From: an uncultured Bacilli bacterium
Lineage (GTDB): Bacteria > Bacillota_I > Bacilli_A > RF39 > UBA660
Direction of reading: 5' to 3'
Length of the DNA: 7,830 nt
NCBI GenBank assembly: GCA_947584955.1
Contig: CANPWS010000059.1
Location: 1-7,830, forward strand
The notes beneath the pieces were generated by a model. It saw only the letters and a list, made by a program, of their open reading frames with translations. It did no database searches and was not told the origin of the DNA. Both the position numbers and the translations under genes were made by a program. Shown in pieces: positions 7,438 through 7,830 of this stretch. Every line of letters starts with the position of its first letter. Within the stretch, counting starts at the first letter, position 1.

Positions 7438-7471
7438 GGAAGTACTATACTTTGTATGGTATTTTCTTTTC
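7438..7471 (+). terminator. Rho-independent terminator of the polysaccharide operon
   Basis: AGTACTATAC (7441-7450) pairs with GTATGGTATT (7454-7463) around a TTT loop, with two G-T pairs. The helix can extend with GGA (7438-7440) against TTC (7464-7466). A T-rich tail, TTTTCT, follows. It is about 40 bases after the tagO-like stop codon, as expected for a plus-strand terminator. Confidence 0.65.
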
Positions 7472-7518
7472 TAAATATATTTGTTATTATCATTATTTTA
7501 GATTTCATATTATTTTGA

Positions 7519-7554
7519 AAAAAATTAGACTATAAAATTGTAGTCTAATTTTTT
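7519..7554 (-). terminator. Hairpin terminator, best placed for the minus-strand gene, possibly bidirectional
   Basis: TTAGACTA (7525-7532) and TAGTCTAA (7541-7548) form a perfect stem. It extends through AAAAAA (7519-7524) paired with TTTTTT (7549-7554), with an 8-base loop at 7533-7540. Read on the minus strand, the stem ends in a run of Ts about 40 bases after the stop of the Rpn-like gene. The plus strand also has a T run, so it can back up the terminator at 7438-7471. Confidence 0.8.
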
Positions 7555-7593
7555 AGCTATGTCTCCATAATCTTGAAAAATCTTTTATTAAAT

Positions 7594-7830
7594 TTAATTT
7601 AGCATTGCATTTTTAATTTTAAATATTTCGTCTTTGCTCTTACCAGTTATTTTGCTAATTGTTTTTAAGGAAATATTTGCTTTTAGCATTCCCTCAATAG
7701 TTGTCATTAAGCCTTCGTTATATCCTTCATTATATCCGAATTTTTGTCCTTCACTATATCCAAACTTTTGTCCTTCACTATATCCTAAACTATGTCCCTC
7801 ATTATATCCAGAATCATGACCTTCTTTCTT
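7594..7830 (-). CDS. C-terminal part of an Rpn-like PD-(D/E)XK nuclease/transposase-family protein (partial)
   Basis: The minus strand is open from the window edge to a TAA at 7596-7594, giving the last 78 residues. Residues 3-40 of this piece are repeats of the type G-Y-x-E-G-x-x-x (GHDSGYNEGHSLGYSEG and so on). After them comes TIEGMLKANISLKTISKITGKSKDEI (44-69), a short helical tail. A Gly/Glu repeat followed by a tail of the form M-L-x-x-x-x-x-x-x-x-I-x-x-x-T-G-x-S-x-x-E-I is typical of Rpn/YhgA-like 'recombination-promoting nuclease/putative transposase' proteins. Family members carry a PD-(D/E)XK nuclease domain at the N-terminus, which would lie beyond position 7830 and cannot be checked. 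It is convergent with, and probably unrelated to, the polysaccharide operon, and marks the locus boundary. Confidence 0.72.
   Translation of the reverse strand, partial: KKEGHDSGYNEGHSLGYSEGQKFGYSEGQKFGYNEGYNEGLMTTIEGMLKANISLKTISKITGKSKDEIFKIKNAMLN
7712..7819 (-). repeat. In-frame 24-base tandem repeat in the Rpn-like gene
   Basis: Four consecutive 24-base units (7724-7747, 7748-7771, 7772-7795, 7796-7819) each begin CC(T/C)TCA(C/T)TATATCC on the plus strand. A 12-base half unit, CCTTCGTTATAT (7712-7723), sits at one side. On the coding strand each unit encodes eight residues of the form (Q/H/Y)-x-x-GY-(S/N)-EG. The two central units are nearly identical, which suggests recent copy-number change. 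The unit length is a multiple of three, so gain or loss keeps the frame. Confidence 0.85.

Noticed and set aside
7634..7819. Plus-strand open frame with repeated SLYP-type peptides
   Set aside because: It is the antisense reading of the 24-base repeat. The minus-strand reading gives the Gly/Glu repeats and C-terminal helix expected of an Rpn-like protein.
7712..7819. CRISPR-like array
   Set aside because: Units are contiguous, with no unique spacers, and lie in a coding frame.
1..7830. tRNA, rRNA, riboswitch, insertion sequence ends or attachment site
   Set aside because: No GC-rich structured segment, cloverleaf pattern, terminal inverted repeat or target duplication could be seen by eye.

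Overview
The window is very AT-rich. It uses the standard code: TGG for Trp, with Leu, Ile and Arg mostly read from TTA, ATA and AGA. Most genes have purine-rich Shine-Dalgarno sites. Together with a TagO/WecA-type enzyme and a membrane-anchored deacetylase, this points to a low-GC member of the Bacillota (Clostridia or an Erysipelotrichia/RF39-like lineage). Fusobacteria are not excluded. The genus cannot be read from this sequence.

Layout. Positions 1-51 are the last codons of a CapF/FnlB-type UDP-sugar reductase. A CapG/FnlC-type UDP-sugar 2-epimerase follows at 53-1174. These are the last two steps of UDP-N-acetyl-L-fucosamine synthesis. A Rho-independent terminator (1215-1251) closes that transcript, and a good extended -10 promoter (1285-1313) opens the next. 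The second unit encodes a DUF1972/Cps2T-like GT4 glycosyltransferase (1359-2492), a protein with two GT2 domains (2621-4438), a membrane-anchored NodB-type polysaccharide deacetylase (4467-5744), a small protein that looks like a HAD phosphatase without its catalytic residues (5775-6284), and a polyprenyl-phosphate sugar-1-phosphate transferase of the TagO/WecA type (6347-7399). The last gene may also have its own promoter (6297-6325). Two hairpin terminators at 7438-7471 and 7519-7554 separate this strand from a convergent minus-strand gene. That gene is the C-terminal end of an Rpn-like PD-(D/E)XK nuclease/transposase-family protein, with an in-frame 24-base tandem repeat.

How it fits together. 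This is the distal end of a cell-surface polysaccharide locus. CapF and CapG supply an activated amino sugar. TagO/WecA would start the glycan on undecaprenyl phosphate at the membrane. The three glycosyltransferase domains extend it in the cytoplasm, and the anchored deacetylase would remove acyl groups outside the cell. No flippase, polymerase or ligase lies in the window, so they would have to be encoded upstream or elsewhere.

The most unusual item is the 169-residue HAD-like protein. It appears to keep the fold pattern while the aspartates and serine needed for phosphoryl transfer are replaced, which suggests a pseudoenzyme embedded in a glycan operon. I see no wholly new multi-gene system.
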